From the NCBI GenBank assembly GCA_900541035.1, contig UQIN01000001.1:62001-126000 (forward strand): a stretch of DNA of 64,000 nt. Direction: 5' to 3'. The DNA is from an uncultured Collinsella sp. GTDB taxonomy: Bacteria; Actinomycetota; Coriobacteriia; Coriobacteriales; Coriobacteriaceae. Of this stretch, positions 34,444-42,587 are shown one piece after another. The notes beneath the pieces were generated by a model that was given only the letters and a program-made list of their open reading frames with translations, was not told where the DNA came from and did no database searches. Each line of letters starts with the position of its first letter. Within the stretch, counting starts at the first letter, position 1. A program made the translations under genes and the position numbers.

Positions 34444-34806
34444 CTAGAATGTCGCGGACCACAGCCCGTGCAGGTTGCAGTAGGCATAGACGGTACCGGT
34501 CTTGGAGCCGCCCGCGAAAAACGTCGCGGGTTTCATGCCGGGCTCAAGGTAATGGACCTCTAAGCGGCCCTCGGCCTCAAGCGCGATCCACTCAATGCAG
34601 TGCTCGGGCAGGCTGGGGTGCTCGACCGAGCCAACGCGTGCGCGAATCACGTGACCGTCGCGCTCGGTCTCGACAACAGGCACGTGCTTCTCGTGCGCCG
34701 CGTCCTCAGTGTTTGCAGTCAGTTCCGTGCAACCGGCAGGGGTCGCAACGCCGTCGCCAAGGGCAGCGATGAGCTTGCCGTCAGGGTCCTTAAAGAATTT
34801 CGCCAT
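34444..34806 (-). CDS. Desulfoferrodoxin / superoxide reductase (single-iron type)
   Basis: 120 aa from ATG 34806 (AAAGGAG upstream). Superoxide reductase reduces superoxide to peroxide without making oxygen, protecting anaerobes. The catalytic centre II is present: EKHVPV with the lysine and glutamate near the active site, HPSLPEHCIEWI with two ligand histidines, and YCNLHGLW with the Cys and His ligands. The N-terminal desulforedoxin centre is missing its four cysteines (MAKFFKDPDGKLIAALGDG keeps only the outline of that domain), so it is a one-iron enzyme with a vestigial N-terminus. It stands alone with its own terminator. Confidence 0.92.
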   Translation of the reverse strand: MAKFFKDPDGKLIAALGDGVATPAGCTELTANTEDAAHEKHVPVVETERDGHVIRARVGSVEHPSLPEHCIEWIALEAEGRLEVHYLEPGMKPATFFAGGSKTGTVYAYCNLHGLWSATF

Positions 34807-34971
34807 GATGTTCTCCTTTGCTGATGTGCCAATGTTCTTGATGGTTCTTATGCCCAAAGGCAGACAAACCATCCACGGCATTGCAAATGAACACATAACG
34901 GATCAGGCAAGCGGTCGGGCCAAAATGCGTCGACCGTCCTGCCCATTCCAGCAGTCCCACCCCGCGCGCGG

Positions 34972-37900
34972 CTAGCGCCCGTCGCCGCCGAGCAGCGCCA
35001 GAACATCCTCGCGGGTAAACAGCGCCGACGAGATGCCGTCGCCGCCGAGCACGCTGTTGACCAGGTCGCGCTTGGACTCCTGCATCTGCATAATGCGTTC
35101 CTCAATCGTGTCCTTGGCGATGAGCTTGTACACGGTCACGGTATGTTGCTGGCCAATACGATGCGCACGGTCGGTCGCTTGGTCCTGCGCCGCCACGTTC
35201 CACCACGGGTCGTAGTGGATGACCACGTCGGCCGCCGTCAGGTTAAGGCCCACACCGCCCGCCTTGAGCGAGATCAAAAAGACCGGCACCTCGCCCGCCT
35301 GGAACTGTGCGACCATCTTGGCGCGGCTCTCTTTAGACGATGCGCCCGTGAGCTTGAGGAAGGCGATATCCTCCTTGGCCAGGCGCTTGCCAATGATATC
35401 GAGCATGCCCGTAAACTGGCTGAACAACAGGATGCGATGACCACCGTCGAGTGCGCCGTGCACGAGCTCCATGCACGTATCGAGTTTGGCGCTCCCCGCC
35501 TTGTAATCCTCGTAGTGTAGACGCGGGTCGCAGCAGATCTGGCGCAGCTTGGTGAGCTCGGCGAGTACCTTGAGCTTGTCTTTCTTAAACTCGGATGCCT
35601 CGCGGTGCTGCACTTGCTGGGCAATGCGGTCCTGGTTTGCCAGGTAAAGCTTGCGCTGCTCACCGGTAAGCTGCGCCATCACCGTGTCTTCGATCTTCTC
35701 GGGCAGGTCGGTCACCACGTCTTCCTTAACGCGACGCAGCACAAACGGCGACACAAGCGCCTGCAGACGAGCGGCGCTGTCGCCCTCGGCATGCTCGACG
35801 GGACTCTCAAAGCGCTTGGCAAATGAGTCGCGCGTACCCAAAAGGCCCGGCATCAAAAGGTCGAAGATGCTCCAGAGCTCGGACAGGCGGTTTTCGATGG
35901 GCGTGCCCGTCAGGGCAAAGTGCACGCCGGCCGGCAGGCGCTTGGCGGCGCGGGCCACCTGGGTGAGCGGGTTTTTAATGTACTGGGCCTCGTCGAGTAC
36001 CACGCGGGCAAAGTCCTGCTCGACGTATTCGTCGATATCGCGGCGCATGAGATCATACGACGTCACGACCACGTTGTGCTCGGCGGCACCGGCAATTTGC
36101 ACGCGACGCTGGGCCTTGGCGCCCACGATGGCACACACATCAAGCGAGGGGGCAAAGCGCTCCAGCTCGGCAGCCCAGTTGTACACGAGCGACGCGGGGC
36201 ATACCACGAGCGTGGGCTTGGTATCCCCCGCCTCCACGCGCGCCAGAATGTGCGCGATCATCTGCAGCGTTTTGCCCAGGCCCATATCGTCGGCCAAGAT
36301 GCCGCCTAGGCCCAGGTGCTCAAGCGAGCCGAGCCACTGGTAGCCGTCGACCTGGTAGCCACGCAGTGTGGCCTTGAGCGAGGCGGGCACCGTAAAGTCC
36401 ATCTTGCCGAGCGTGTCCAGGCGCTCGACGGTACGGAGGAACGCAGCGTCGCGATCGGCCTCAAGCGCTGGCGTGCGCGCGAGCATGCTATCGACAAACA
36501 GGGTGCTCGACGCGGGAAGCGACATGCCGTCGAGCAGGTCGACGGCATCGACGCCCAGGTCCTCGGCAAGTCCAAACGCGGCGCGCGCTCCCTCGTCCAG
36601 GCGAACGATGTCGCCAGACGTAAGGCGCGCGAACGTCTGGTGGCGCTTATACGAATCGAGATAGATGGCAAGGTCGGCCGCCGAAAGCCCGCTCGCACCC
36701 AGCTCGACGTCGAGCAAGTTGCTCTTGACGGTGGCGCGCACCGAGAGCTTAGGCGCAGGGCGCACCGAGATCTGGCGCAGGCGGTCGCTGAGCATGACCT
36801 CGCCCAGCTCGGACAGAGCAGACAGGCCCTCGGTCAACAAGTGGAACAGGCTCTCGTCATCGCGCTCCTCAAATGCCAGGCCGCCCTCGTAAAAGTCGAA
36901 ATACAGGGCAGCCGTGTCCATAACGCGAAACTCCGCCACCGTATCGCGGGGCGGAACGCCGGGGCGTTGCTCTTCGAAAGGACTGCCCGGAGCACCAAGA
37001 CTAAAGAGATCTGCCGACCAATCGCCGTAGGCCACCGTAATCTTGCAGGTCACAAGACCATCGTCGACGCCAATCGCCATGGCAAAACTCGGCTCGGGCG
37101 CCACGGCGTCAAGTACGGCGGGAGCGGTCAGGTCGGTGTAGTCGCGCAAGATGGGCAGCGCCATGCGGCAGAACTCACCCACCTGGTCGGCAGCGATATG
37201 GACCGGCGTGCGGCAGGGCAACAAGTGCGATAGGAACGGCGCCGCATGTTGGGCAAACGCCGCGTCGGTACGGCGCGCGCGGCGCGTATCGACCAGATAG
37301 GTTGCGTCACCTGCGACAAAGCAGTACGTATCGGCCGGCAGGCGCAAGTCGTAGCTGCCTCCCGCCGCCGGTGCAATCTTGGCGGCAAGGAGCGGCGGGC
37401 GCTTAGCCGGGACTTCGCCCTCCCCCTGCGGCGACGGCTCGACCGCCACCTCGTAGGAGCGATGCGTCGTCGTCCCCCGCGACCAAGCAGGCTCAAAGGA
37501 CATGGTCCTGCCGCGCAGCAGGTCCAGCACGGACACGATGGAATACTCGGATACCGGCAACTGACGCTCGGCAACAAAGCCGCTGCGAGCAAAGTCATAC
37601 GATGCCGAGCGCGAACTCGTGATGTCGCTCAGGTAGGCGACCGTCATTGCGACAAAGTCGAGCAGCTTTGTCGACACGTCATCGAAAGCCTCGGGTACAT
37701 GGGCAAACGTAAGCTTCTTGCCATAGGAGAACGTACCACCACGCACATAGGCATCGGCCATGCCGTCGATATCCTTAACCACGTAGGACACCGAACCGCA
37801 GCGAATGCGAAACTCGAGCGCCCAGTTAAAGCGATCGGCAAACAGCGGATTGTAGTACGGCACCAGCGAGGGCTCCAGCACCGCTTTGGGCGCATCGGGG

Positions 37901-38445
37901 TCAATGGTGCCGGCGAGCTTGCGACGCATGGCCGCGAGCTCGTCCATGCGCGCGTCCGAAAGATCGGAAAGCGCCGCCACAAGGCTCGGGCTCGTGGGGA
38001 CGGGCGCAGGGAAGGGAAAGTTGGGGTTGACCGAAGATGCGCTAGGCGCGGGGCGTGCGGACTGTTTGGATTGTGCGGGCGGTGCCGTAAACGTGCGGAC
38101 CGGCGTACGCAGGCCCTCGACAGGCTCGGCGCCACTGGCATCCAGATACGCCAACGCCGTGGCGATGGCGTGCTTGCACATGCCGGAATAGCGGAAGGCA
38201 GCGGGGCAATCGCAGTCGTAGTCAATAACCTCGTGCTCGTCCATATCGAGCGCCACGTGCGTCTTGTACAGGTCGCCGCGCGAGCCACGCACCGTGCCCT
38301 CAATGTTCACGTTTTTGGAGAAGCGCGAGCCGGAGTCCTCAAACGACAGCACGGCACCGTTGAGCATGAGCGAGCGCCCCTTCATAAAGGTGCTGCTAAG
38401 CGCCGCCTCCTTACGAAGCGCCTGCACAAACGTCCCCTGCGCCAT
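34972..38445 (-). CDS. SWIM zinc finger and SNF2-family helicase (RapA/SWI2-like)
   Basis: 1157 aa from ATG 38445 (GGAGG upstream). The N-terminal SWIM zinc finger has Cys78, Cys80, Cys90 and His92 (CDCPAAFRYSGMCKH). A long middle region is followed by the SNF2 ATPase: LADDMGLGKTLQMIAHIL with Walker A, VLDEAQYIKNP with the DEAQ box, and ALTGTPIENRLSELWSIFDLL. The helicase C domain follows (FSQFTGMLDIIGKRL, FLISLKAGGVGLNLTAADVVIHYDPWWN, ATDRAHRIGQ). These enzymes translocate on double-stranded DNA; the SWIM-SNF2 pairing is widespread in Firmicutes and Actinobacteria but lacks a settled function. The gene is complete and is followed directly by dfx downstream. Confidence 0.93.
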   Translation of the reverse strand: MAQGTFVQALRKEAALSSTFMKGRSLMLNGAVLSFEDSGSRFSKNVNIEGTVRGSRGDLYKTHVALDMDEHEVIDYDCDCPAAFRYSGMCKHAIATALAYLDASGAEPVEGLRTPVRTFTAPPAQSKQSARPAPSASSVNPNFPFPAPVPTSPSLVAALSDLSDARMDELAAMRRKLAGTIDPDAPKAVLEPSLVPYYNPLFADRFNWALEFRIRCGSVSYVVKDIDGMADAYVRGGTFSYGKKLTFAHVPEAFDDVSTKLLDFVAMTVAYLSDITSSRSASYDFARSGFVAERQLPVSEYSIVSVLDLLRGRTMSFEPAWSRGTTTHRSYEVAVEPSPQGEGEVPAKRPPLLAAKIAPAAGGSYDLRLPADTYCFVAGDATYLVDTRRARRTDAAFAQHAAPFLSHLLPCRTPVHIAADQVGEFCRMALPILRDYTDLTAPAVLDAVAPEPSFAMAIGVDDGLVTCKITVAYGDWSADLFSLGAPGSPFEEQRPGVPPRDTVAEFRVMDTAALYFDFYEGGLAFEERDDESLFHLLTEGLSALSELGEVMLSDRLRQISVRPAPKLSVRATVKSNLLDVELGASGLSAADLAIYLDSYKRHQTFARLTSGDIVRLDEGARAAFGLAEDLGVDAVDLLDGMSLPASSTLFVDSMLARTPALEADRDAAFLRTVERLDTLGKMDFTVPASLKATLRGYQVDGYQWLGSLEHLGLGGILADDMGLGKTLQMIAHILARVEAGDTKPTLVVCPASLVYNWAAELERFAPSLDVCAIVGAKAQRRVQIAGAAEHNVVVTSYDLMRRDIDEYVEQDFARVVLDEAQYIKNPLTQVARAAKRLPAGVHFALTGTPIENRLSELWSIFDLLMPGLLGTRDSFAKRFESPVEHAEGDSAARLQALVSPFVLRRVKEDVVTDLPEKIEDTVMAQLTGEQRKLYLANQDRIAQQVQHREASEFKKDKLKVLAELTKLRQICCDPRLHYEDYKAGSAKLDTCMELVHGALDGGHRILLFSQFTGMLDIIGKRLAKEDIAFLKLTGASSKESRAKMVAQFQAGEVPVFLISLKAGGVGLNLTAADVVIHYDPWWNVAAQDQATDRAHRIGQQHTVTVYKLIAKDTIEERIMQMQESKRDLVNSVLGGDGISSALFTREDVLALLGGDGR

Positions 38446-38465
38446 CACTTCCTCCAATCTCACCC

Positions 38466-38594
38466 GGGGTAGCTAATTTGGGACGGGGCTATTTTAGCTA
38501 CCCCCATATGTCGGTTGAGATGCATTCCGACCCCGACTCATTCGCCGTCAGTCAAAGGGTAGCTAAAATAGCCCCGTCCCAAATTAGCTACCCC
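38466..38594. repeat. 129-bp element with perfect 38-bp terminal inverted repeats
   Basis: The 38 bases at 38466-38503, beginning GGGGTAGCTAATTTGGGACG, are exactly inverted at 38557-38594. Each arm is itself palindromic at its ends (GGTAGCTAA and TTAGCTACC). The interior of 53 bases is not repeated. It lies between the SNF2 helicase start and the dnaE stop, and no protein is encoded. Confidence 0.75.
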
Positions 38595-38607
38595 GCCAAC
38601 GCCGTCC

Positions 38608-41600
38608 TTAAATTACCGTCACTCTGCCTTGGTTACCCACAATCGCCTTTGCCTCTGCCAGCAGCGGAATCGAGCGTGCGTTGACCTTGGCCGGCACCTC
38701 GGCACGCAGTACGCGCCCGTCCACCTGCTCGATAAAGATCTCCACGCGGTCGCCGCCCGGGTTTGCGGTAAGCACCGTGGCAAGACGCGCCATATTGCCC
38801 TGGCTAAAGCGGCTGTTGGGCACCATGACCTCAAACACCTTGGGCTTGTTGTTCTCCTCGTTGAGCTCAAGCGGCACGATCTCCTGCGCGATGATCTGGT
38901 CGCCGCGGTCCGAGCGCTCGAGCTTGCCCTTAATGCGCACAAACGCATCGGACAGCTGCGCGCCGGTCTCGGGATCGACCTCGCCGTACAGGTACCCCTC
39001 GGCCTCCTTGTAGGTCTTGGGGAACACCACGACCGTGGCCTCGCCTTCCATGTCCTCGAGCTGCACAATGCCCATGGGGTCGCCGTTTTTGGTCACGCGC
39101 TTGGACACGCTCGAGACCATGCCGGCCCACCACAGTGCTTTGCCCTCGGGAATCTCCTGGTTGATGGTGCCGCCCGTGGGGTTTTGTACCTCGTAGCCGG
39201 TATCGATCTGCGAGAACGAGAAGTCGCGCGCCTTACTGAGCGCATACTCAAACGGGCGCAGCGGGTGGTCCGAGACATAGATGCCCAGAACCTCCTTCTC
39301 CTGGCTCAGCTTAAGGTGACGGTCCCACTCCTGGCCATCCGGATCGGGCACGCTCACCTCAAAGCCCGAGCCCTCAACGTCGCCGAACATGTCGAAGAAC
39401 GACGTCTGGCCGCTCGCGCGATCTTTCTGGCGCTTTACCGCTGCATCGATGATGTTCTCGGGGTTGTTCTTGTCCACAAAGTGCATCATCTGGCGACGCG
39501 GATACCCCGTGGAGTCAAAGGCGCCTGCCTTGATGAGCGATTCGATCACGCGACGGTTGGCCTGGCTCGAGTCCACGCGCTCGACAAAGTCGTGCAGCGT
39601 CTTAAACGGACCGCCCGCCTCGCGCTCGGCGATAATCGCCTGCGCCACGCCGGTGCCCACGCCGCGGATGCCGGCCAGGCCAAAGCGCACGCCTTCCTTG
39701 GTAGCCGTGAACTCGGTGCCGGACTCGTTGACATCTGGCGAAAGCACGGGGATGCCGTCGTAACGGCATGCCGAGACGTAGTGAACGATCTTGTCGGTCT
39801 TGCCCGTGTAGGACGTCAGAACGGCCGCCATGTACTCGTGCGGATAGTGCGCCTTAAGCCATGCCGTCTGCATAACCAGAATGGCGTAGCCGGCGGAGTG
39901 CGACTTGTTGAAGGCGTAGGACGCGAACTCGAGAACATCGTCCCAAATCTTCTGGGCGACCTCGCGCGTGTAGTTGTTCTTGATGGCGCCGTTCATCCAG
40001 TGGTCGTAGGTGGTCTCGTCCGAGCCATCCTCCCAGTGGAGCACCGTCGACGTGAGCAGCTTGATCTTTTTCTTAGCCACGGGCTTACGGATACGCGAGT
40101 CCGATTCGCCCTTGGAGAAGCCGCACATCTCAACGGAGATGAGCATAACCTGCTCCTGGTAGACCATGGTGCCGTAGGTTTCGCCCAGGATGTCGTCCAG
40201 GCGGTCGTCGTAGGAGACGGCCGGCTCCTTGCCGTTCATACGGTTGATGTAGGACGAAACCATGCCGGCACCCAGCGGGCCCGGGCGGTATAGAGCGATC
40301 AATGCCACAACGTGCTTGTACTCGGTGGGCTTCATATTCTTGATCGTGGCCGTCATGCCGGCGGACTCGACCTGGAAGACGCCGGCGGTGTGACCGGAGC
40401 CCATGAGCTTAAAGATCTCGGGGTCGTCAAAGGGAATCTCTTCCTCTTTGATGTCGATGCCGAAATTCTTTTTGATGTTTGCCTTAGCCTTGGAGATAAC
40501 CGTCAGCGTGCGCAGGCCCAGGAAGTCCATCTTGAGCAGGCCCATGTCGGCAACGGTATGGCCCTCGTACTGGGTAATCTCGACGCCGCCCTTGGTATCG
40601 AGCTTGGTGGGCACATGCTCGTTGACGGGATCGCGGCAGATCAGGACGGCGCACGCGTGCACACCCTCGCCACGGGTGAGGCCCTCGATCGAGAGCGCCG
40701 TGTCGATGATACGGCGGGCGTCGTCATCCTTTTTATAGGCCTCGGCAAAGTCGGGGTTAAACAGATCCTCTTTGCCGGGTTGCTTTTCGAGCACCTGCTT
40801 GAGCTTGACCTTGGGGTCGCTCGAGACCATCTTGGACAGGCGCTGGCCCATGTAGACCGGGTAGTCCAGCACGCGCGCGGCGTCGTTGATGGCCTGCTTG
40901 GCCTTAATGGTCGAGTAGGTGATGACGTGGGTGACCTTCTCGGGACCGTAGAGCTGGCGAACGTGCTCCACGACCTCGAGGCGCCGCTCATCGTCGAAGT
41001 CCATATCGATATCGGGCATCTCGGTACGCTGCGGGGACAGGAACCTCTCGAACATCAGGCCGTTCTCGAGCGGGTCGAACGCGGTGATGTTCATGGCGTA
41101 GGCGACGATAGCGCCGGCGGCCGAGCCACGGCCGGGACCGACGCCGATGCCGTTGTCCTTGGCCCATTGCACGTACTCGGCGACGATCAAAAAGTAGGCG
41201 GCAAAGCCCTTGTCGCAGATGACCTTGTATTCGTACTCAAAGCGCTCTTTGATGTTGACGCCACAGATCTCGCGCGTGGCCCAGTCGTCACCGTAGTGTT
41301 GGCGCAGGCCCTTCTCGCACTCGCGGCGGAACTGGCTCTCGTGCGTCTCGCCGGGATCGAGCAACGGGAAGCGCGGCAGGATGATGGAGTCCCAGTCCAG
41401 CTCAACGTAGCACTTGTCGGCAATCTCGAGCGTGTTGTCGCAGGCCTCGGGGCAATACGGGAACATCGCCCGCATCTCCTCCTCGGTCTTCATGTAAAAC
41501 TCCGAGCCGGTCATGCGCATGCGGTTGGGGTCGTCGACCTTGGCGTTCATGCCGATGCACATGATGACGTCCTGCACGGGCGCGTCCTCGCGGCGCAGGT

Positions 41601-42411
41601 AGTGGAAGTCGTTGGTGGCGATGACCTTGACGCCCACCTGCTTGGCGATGTCGATGAGCGTGCGGTCCATCTGCTCGTCGGTCAGGCCGTTGTCGGTGGT
41701 GATGCCGTGTTCCTGGATCTCGATGTAGAAGTCACCGGGGTCGAAGGTGTCGCGGAAGGTCTCGGCCCACTTGATGGCGCCCTCCATGTCACCGCGGTCG
41801 ATGTATTTGGGGATGATGCCCGCGATGCAGGCGCTCGTGCAGATCATGCCCTTGGCGTGGCGGCGCAGGTTGTCGAGCGTCACGCGGGGCTTGTAGTAAA
41901 AGCCCTGCACGGCGGCCTCGGAAACCGTCTGCATCAGGTTGACGTAGCCCTCCTGGTCCTTGGCCAGAAGGATCATGTGGTAGAGCTCGGGCTTGTGGTC
42001 GCGGGCGAGCGTCTCGTCCGGCGTAAAGTAGACCTCGCAGCCAAAGATGGGCTTGATGACCAGGGGCGGCTTGAGCTCGTCGATGTTGCCCTTCTCGTCC
42101 CACATGGCCATGTCCTTCACATACTGGGCATGCTCGCGCGGGTTTTCCTCGGGATCGGGCTCCACCAGCTCGTCGCGGCGGTCCTTTTCCAAGAAGGCCT
42201 TGTCGTGGCTCCAGGTTTTGTACTCGGGCGTGTTGTGATTGACGGCGTCGCAGGCCAGCGCCAGGTCGGGCACGCCATACATGTAGCCGTGGTCGGTAAT
42301 GGCCACGGCGGGCATGCCAAGTTCAACGGCACGATTGACCATATCCTGGATACGGGTTGCGCCGTCGAGCATGGAGAAAACAGTGTGATTGTGCAGATGG
42401 ACGAATGCCAT
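38608..42411 (-). CDS. dnaE: DNA polymerase III alpha subunit
   Basis: 1267 aa, the replicative polymerase. ATG 42411 has GGAG 8 bases upstream and starts MAFVHLHNHTVFSMLDGATR, the PHP domain, with the metal-binding histidines HLHNH. The palm catalytic region is visible as GPGRGSAAGAIVAYAMNIT and then RTEMPDIDMDFDDERR with the catalytic aspartates. The finger region follows (YQEQVMLISVEMCGFSKGESDSRIRKP), then a helix-hairpin-helix (AGIRGVGTGVAQAII) and an OB fold (GEATVVVFPKTYKEA). It is longer than the usual 1150-1200 aa because of a charged insert in the PHP domain near residues 75-115. No intein is seen. Confidence 0.96.
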   Translation of the reverse strand: MAFVHLHNHTVFSMLDGATRIQDMVNRAVELGMPAVAITDHGYMYGVPDLALACDAVNHNTPEYKTWSHDKAFLEKDRRDELVEPDPEENPREHAQYVKDMAMWDEKGNIDELKPPLVIKPIFGCEVYFTPDETLARDHKPELYHMILLAKDQEGYVNLMQTVSEAAVQGFYYKPRVTLDNLRRHAKGMICTSACIAGIIPKYIDRGDMEGAIKWAETFRDTFDPGDFYIEIQEHGITTDNGLTDEQMDRTLIDIAKQVGVKVIATNDFHYLRREDAPVQDVIMCIGMNAKVDDPNRMRMTGSEFYMKTEEEMRAMFPYCPEACDNTLEIADKCYVELDWDSIILPRFPLLDPGETHESQFRRECEKGLRQHYGDDWATREICGVNIKERFEYEYKVICDKGFAAYFLIVAEYVQWAKDNGIGVGPGRGSAAGAIVAYAMNITAFDPLENGLMFERFLSPQRTEMPDIDMDFDDERRLEVVEHVRQLYGPEKVTHVITYSTIKAKQAINDAARVLDYPVYMGQRLSKMVSSDPKVKLKQVLEKQPGKEDLFNPDFAEAYKKDDDARRIIDTALSIEGLTRGEGVHACAVLICRDPVNEHVPTKLDTKGGVEITQYEGHTVADMGLLKMDFLGLRTLTVISKAKANIKKNFGIDIKEEEIPFDDPEIFKLMGSGHTAGVFQVESAGMTATIKNMKPTEYKHVVALIALYRPGPLGAGMVSSYINRMNGKEPAVSYDDRLDDILGETYGTMVYQEQVMLISVEMCGFSKGESDSRIRKPVAKKKIKLLTSTVLHWEDGSDETTYDHWMNGAIKNNYTREVAQKIWDDVLEFASYAFNKSHSAGYAILVMQTAWLKAHYPHEYMAAVLTSYTGKTDKIVHYVSACRYDGIPVLSPDVNESGTEFTATKEGVRFGLAGIRGVGTGVAQAIIAEREAGGPFKTLHDFVERVDSSQANRRVIESLIKAGAFDSTGYPRRQMMHFVDKNNPENIIDAAVKRQKDRASGQTSFFDMFGDVEGSGFEVSVPDPDGQEWDRHLKLSQEKEVLGIYVSDHPLRPFEYALSKARDFSFSQIDTGYEVQNPTGGTINQEIPEGKALWWAGMVSSVSKRVTKNGDPMGIVQLEDMEGEATVVVFPKTYKEAEGYLYGEVDPETGAQLSDAFVRIKGKLERSDRGDQIIAQEIVPLELNEENNKPKVFEVMVPNSRFSQGNMARLATVLTANPGGDRVEIFIEQVDGRVLRAEVPAKVNARSIPLLAEAKAIVGNQGRVTVI

Positions 42412-42512
42412 GTGATGAGCTCCGATGCGGGTTCGTGTTCTGACTGAACGATTTTACCGCACGGCGCGGACGGCACCCGAACCTAGCCAAACCAACACGG
42501 CTCCTCTTGCAG

Positions 42513-42575
42513 TTGCGGTGAAATGCGGACTGTTTGGCGGCTTTTTTGGCCAAAACAGTCCGTATTCCACCGCAA
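42513..42575. repeat. 63-bp palindromic repeat, copy 1
   Basis: TTGCGGTGAAATGCGGACTG starts the left arm and CAGTCCGTATTCCACCGCAA ends the right arm. Near-perfect pairing forms a long hairpin in the gap between the dnaE start and the addA stop. A second copy of the same length lies at 53587-53649. Confidence 0.75.
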
Positions 42576-42587
42576 GTTATCTGAGGG

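Noticed and set aside
40312..42447. Plus-strand open frame of about 710 codons opposite dnaE
   Set aside because: An antisense frame kept open by high GC third positions. DnaE motifs on the minus strand are unambiguous.
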